From the NCBI GenBank assembly GCA_023228225.1, contig JALOBO010000028.1, forward strand, positions 1-17,735: 17,735 nt of DNA, read 5' to 3'. The stretch is from Clostridia bacterium (GTDB lineage Bacteria > Bacillota > Clostridia > Christensenellales > UBA1242). Positions 15,027 to 17,735 of this stretch are shown here, piece by piece (the first letter of the stretch is position 1; each line of letters begins with the position of its first letter). The position numbers and the translations under genes are program-made. The notes beneath the pieces were generated by a model. It did not search any database and had not been told where the DNA came from. It worked only from the letters and a program-made list of their open reading frames with translations.

Positions 15027-17102
15027 ATGAATATTAAAGAAGAAATTTTAAAAAAAATTAAAACAGAAAAATATAATTTTTTAAATTTTAAGCAGTTACT
15101 TGAAAGGTTTAACGAGTTTAATAAGCAAGATGTGGCAGTAGTTCTTAATCAACTTATAGATGAAAGTGAATTGATAGAAAGTAATAAAGGACAGTATGCA
15201 ACACCCAAAAAACTAAAACTAATCAAGTGTAAACTTATGGGCAACAGTCGCGGGTTTGCGTTTGCGATATGTGATGACTTAGAGAATGATATTTTTATTC
15301 CGGCTAGGAGTTTACATGGCGCGATGCATAATGACATTGTGTTAATTAGTAAATTAAAAGATAAAACCGAAGGTGAAGTTGTAAAAATAATTTCGCGGGG
15401 GGCTACAACTATTGTCGGGACTTATTCATGTTTAGTAGGGCAAAATTTTGGATTTGTAACTCCTGATGATAACAGAATGTTTAAAGACATTTTTATTCCC
15501 AAAGGCAACGCTAAAAATGCAATCGGAGGCGACAAAGTTTATGTATCAATTACAGAATTTGCTACCGAAAAACGAAATTCCGTTGGAAAAATTACCGAAG
15601 TACTCGGCAAACCCGAAGAAGTAAATGCTCAAATGCTTTCAATTATTCGCAGTTATGATTTATTTGAAGAATTTCCAATAGCAGTGCAAAAAAAAGCAGA
15701 AGAAATTGCTACACAACCCATTAAAATTCAAAATAGGCTTGATTTAAGAAATGAACTTATTGTTACGATTGACGGCGAAGATGCAAAAGACCTTGATGAT
15801 GCGATTTCAATAGCCAAAATTGATGATAATAATTACAGGTTGGGCGTGCATATTGCAGATGTAAGCGAATATGTTAAATATAATTCTGTTTTGGATAAAG
15901 AGGCATATAAGCGTGGCACTAGTGTGTATTTTCCAGATAGAGTACTGCCTATGCTCCCGCGTGAACTTTCTAATGGGATTTGCTCACTTTCCGAAGGCGA
16001 AGATAGACTAACACTTTCCGTTATTATGGATATTAATTTAAAAGGCGAAGTTACTAATTATAAAATAGCCGAAAGCGTTATAAGATCACACAATCGTATG
16101 ACATATACTGATGTAGCCAAAATTTTGGAAGGTAACAGAGAAATTACCGCAAAATATAAAGAACTTAAAACTAAGTTTTTGCAGATGTTAGAATTGTCCA
16201 ATATTTTATTGAAAGCACGCAAGGCGCGGGGAAGTATTGATTTTGATTTGCCCGAAGCGCAAATTGTATTAGATATTGCCGGTAAGGTTACCGATATATT
16301 AAACCGTCAGCGTAATGATGCACATAGACTTATCGAATCGTTTATGATTGTGTGTAACGAAGTGGTAGCAAAACATATGTTTAAACTTAAATCGCCGTTT
16401 ATTTATCGCGTGCACCAGCAACCAAAAACAGAAAAACTTCAAGCATTTATGTTATTTGTCAGCAGACTAGGAATTTCTATTGACTGGAATTTACGAAAAG
16501 TAAACCCAAAATTATTACAAGATTTTTTGCATTCAATAGATGGTGAAGTTTACGAACAAGTTATAAATAAAGTGTTATTAAGGTCGATGCAAAAAGCAAA
16601 ATATTTACCTCAGAATCTAGGACACTTTGGACTTGCATCAGAATTTTATTGCCATTTTACTTCACCAATTAGAAGATATCCCGATTTAGCGATACATAGA
16701 ATTATTAAAAATTGGTTACACGGCGGAGCAAAACAAAAAAGTTTTGAAACTTTTGTTTTAAATGCTTCAAAACAATCTTCCGAACGCGAAGTGCTAGCCA
16801 CAGAAGCCGAACGCGATGTTGATGATATGAAAAAAGCAGAGTATATGAAAGCGCATATCGGGGAAAAATATGATGCAGTAATCAGTGGGGTAACTCCTTA
16901 CGGAGTATTTGTTGAACTTGCTAATACTGTGGAGGGCTTGTGTAGACTAGAAAATATGCCGGAAGATAACTATACTAACAATGAAGAAGATTACGCACTG
17001 GTAGGTAGAACACATAAATATATGCTTGGACAAAAAGTCAAAGTTGAAGTTGTTTCCGCAGACGAATTTTCTCGCGAAATAAATTTTGCGGTAATTGACT
17101 AG
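15027..17102 (+). CDS. rnr: Ribonuclease R
   Basis: RNase R is a 3'-5' processive exoribonuclease that can degrade structured RNA, including messages freed by tmRNA. The 691-residue protein has an N-terminal winged-helix region (1-65) and two cold-shock/OB domains (about 65-130 and 130-200). The RNB catalytic domain (about 235-570) carries the metal-binding aspartates 249, 255, 257 and 258 (IDGEDAKDLDDAIS). Further on are RNDAHRLIESFM and HFTSPIRRYPDLAIHR, and an S1 domain (about 615-690, beginning KYDAVISGVTPYGVFVEL). It ends just after S1, without the lysine-rich tail of E. coli RNase R. AAAAGGA (15013-15019) sets ATG 15027. Its own promoter and the preceding terminator separate it from secG; smpB follows 83 bases later. 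Confidence 0.97.
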   Translation: MNIKEEILKKIKTEKYNFLNFKQLLERFNEFNKQDVAVVLNQLIDESELIESNKGQYATPKKLKLIKCKLMGNSRGFAFAICDDLENDIFIPARSLHGAMHNDIVLISKLKDKTEGEVVKIISRGATTIVGTYSCLVGQNFGFVTPDDNRMFKDIFIPKGNAKNAIGGDKVYVSITEFATEKRNSVGKITEVLGKPEEVNAQMLSIIRSYDLFEEFPIAVQKKAEEIATQPIKIQNRLDLRNELIVTIDGEDAKDLDDAISIAKIDDNNYRLGVHIADVSEYVKYNSVLDKEAYKRGTSVYFPDRVLPMLPRELSNGICSLSEGEDRLTLSVIMDINLKGEVTNYKIAESVIRSHNRMTYTDVAKILEGNREITAKYKELKTKFLQMLELSNILLKARKARGSIDFDLPEAQIVLDIAGKVTDILNRQRNDAHRLIESFMIVCNEVVAKHMFKLKSPFIYRVHQQPKTEKLQAFMLFVSRLGISIDWNLRKVNPKLLQDFLHSIDGEVYEQVINKVLLRSMQKAKYLPQNLGHFGLASEFYCHFTSPIRRYPDLAIHRIIKNWLHGGAKQKSFETFVLNASKQSSEREVLATEAERDVDDMKKAEYMKAHIGEKYDAVISGVTPYGVFVELANTVEGLCRLENMPEDNYTNNEEDYALVGRTHKYMLGQKVKVEVVSADEFSREINFAVID

Positions 17103-17145
17103 AATATTTTTAAAAAGTATGTTAAAATATGGCATAAAATTCATA

Positions 17146-17174
17146 TTGAAATAATTTGTCAAATATGATATAAT
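17146..17174 (+). promoter_or_regulatory. Near-consensus promoter ahead of smpB/ssrA
   Basis: TTGAAA (17146-17151), a 17-base spacer and an extended TGaTATAAT (hexamer 17169-17174) form an excellent sigma-A site. The smpB ribosome site GAGG (17175-17178) lies directly after the -10 box, so it would not be part of a transcript starting here (expected start near 17181). Confidence 0.7.
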
Positions 17175-17185
17175 GAGGTATAATC

Positions 17186-17638
17186 TTGAAAATAATAGCC
17201 ACAAATAAAAAAGCATACTTTAATTATTTTATTGAAGACACCTTTGAAGCGGGGATTATGCTTACGGGCAGTGAAGTAAAATCTTTAAGGGGCGGGAACA
17301 TTAATATTAATGACAGTTTTGTGCAAGTGCGAGATGGCGAGGCAACCATCAAAAATATGCACATAGCACCATACGAAAAGGCAGCCGAATTTATTCCTGA
17401 ATCTCGCAGAACTAGAAAGTTGCTACTAAACAAGGCCGAAATTTTAAAACTAGGCAGTAAAGCAAGCGAACAAGGTTATTCAATAATACCTACAAAAGTG
17501 TACTTTAAAGGCGAATTTATAAAGATTGAAATCGCACTATGTAAAGGCAAGAAACTCTATGATAAGCGTGATGACTTGCAAAAGAAAGACATTAAACGAG
17601 AAACTGATCGTGAAATCAAAAATTTGAGTGCATATTAA
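17186..17638 (+). CDS. smpB: SsrA-binding protein SmpB
   Basis: SmpB binds the tRNA-like end of tmRNA and carries it into stalled ribosomes for trans-translation. The 150-residue product begins KIIATNKKAYFNYFIEDTFEAG and continues through GSEVKSLRGGNINI (OB-fold RNA-binding core), HIAPYEKA, and RRTRKLLL..EI. It ends with the basic C-terminal tail KGKKLYDKRDDLQKKDIKR, which enters the mRNA channel. Length is typical. The start is TTG at 17186: it gives the family N-terminus, GAGG lies 7 bases upstream at 17175-17178, and the next in-frame ATG is deep in the conserved core. ssrA starts 11 bases after its stop, so partner protein and RNA are encoded together. Confidence 0.96.
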   Translation: MKIIATNKKAYFNYFIEDTFEAGIMLTGSEVKSLRGGNININDSFVQVRDGEATIKNMHIAPYEKAAEFIPESRRTRKLLLNKAEILKLGSKASEQGYSIIPTKVYFKGEFIKIEIALCKGKKLYDKRDDLQKKDIKRETDREIKNLSAY

Positions 17639-17649
17639 TTATTTAATAT

Positions 17650-17735
17650 GGGGGCGTCAAGGGTTCGACGGGTGAGTGCAAGGGCAAATTAAGCGTGTTG
17701 CAGGCTCGACTGCATTAAAAACGGGAACAACAATA
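17650..17735 (+). ncRNA. ssrA: Transfer-messenger RNA (tmRNA), 5' part, cut by window end
   Basis: The sequence opens with GGGGGCGTCAAGGGTTCGACGGG, which matches the conserved tmRNA 5' end: the acceptor strand (GGGGGCG) followed by the GGTTCGACGG-type tRNA-like D-arm region. The region after it (gcaggctcgactgcattaaaaacggg) fits the start of the helical and pseudoknot part before the tag. The tag reading frame and 3' half lie outside the window. Location directly after smpB supports the call. No clear separate promoter was found in the smpB 3' end, so it may be made from the smpB promoter and trimmed to its mature end. Confidence 0.92.

Noticed and set aside
16947..17216. A minus-strand open frame spanning the end of rnr and start of smpB.
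   Set aside because: Its translation is an aromatic-rich low-complexity sequence resulting from AT-rich DNA, overlapping two certain genes with no start signals.
1..17735. A CRISPR array, phage defence island or mobile element.
   Set aside because: No regularly spaced repeats, transposase, integrase or defence-type genes are present; the region is made mainly of conserved housekeeping genes.

Overview
This window looks like the chromosome of a low-GC Firmicutes bacterium, most likely an uncultured member of the Clostridia. The DNA is AT-rich (roughly a third G+C by eye), Shine-Dalgarno sites are purine-rich, and promoters are of the TTGACA/TATAAT type, often with an extended TGn. The gene content also fits: a SpoVB-like flippase, a sufCDSUB operon in the Firmicutes order, and the pgk-tpiA-gpmI / secG-rnr-smpB-ssrA neighbourhood. 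The genetic code appears standard, with TGA used as a stop. No tRNA, insertion sequence, prophage or CRISPR array is visible, and the gene content is mainly housekeeping.

Layout. Positions 1-2077 hold the 3' part of a SpoVB/MATE-like flippase gene, an HU gene and a tRNA-dihydrouridine synthase gene (dus). The dus gene has no ribosome site and may be read from a leaderless mRNA. A 13-bp hairpin separates dus from a convergent minus-strand gene for a nitrilase-fold protein (2127-2801). As I align it, that protein has lost all three catalytic residues. A 311-base divergent intergenic region with promoters on both strands leads into sufC-sufD-sufS-sufU-sufB (3113-8200), a complete SUF iron-sulfur assembly set. 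A strong promoter then drives a small leucine-rich-repeat protein, which ends at a terminator.

From 8892 a Na/Pi-cotransporter-family gene sits 13 bases ahead of pgk, followed by tpiA and gpmI. These form a partial lower-glycolysis operon apparently headed by a phosphate carrier. gapdh and enolase, often found in this cluster in Firmicutes, are not here. An 81-residue two-helix membrane protein occupies the place between gpmI and secG where enolase often lies. Then come secG (own promoter and terminator), rnr (RNase R), smpB and the 5' end of ssrA (tmRNA), cut by the window edge. The last three form a ribosome-rescue and mRNA-decay module: SmpB and tmRNA release stalled ribosomes and RNase R degrades the defective message.

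I do not see a clear new multi-gene system. The items most worth a second look are the catalytically degenerate nitrilase homologue, the apparent leaderless start of dus beneath an 18-bp palindrome, the overlap of promoter and ribosome site at smpB, the 2-TM protein in the enolase slot, and a phased A-tract region before gpmI. All family assignments and alignments are from memory and reading, without database search.
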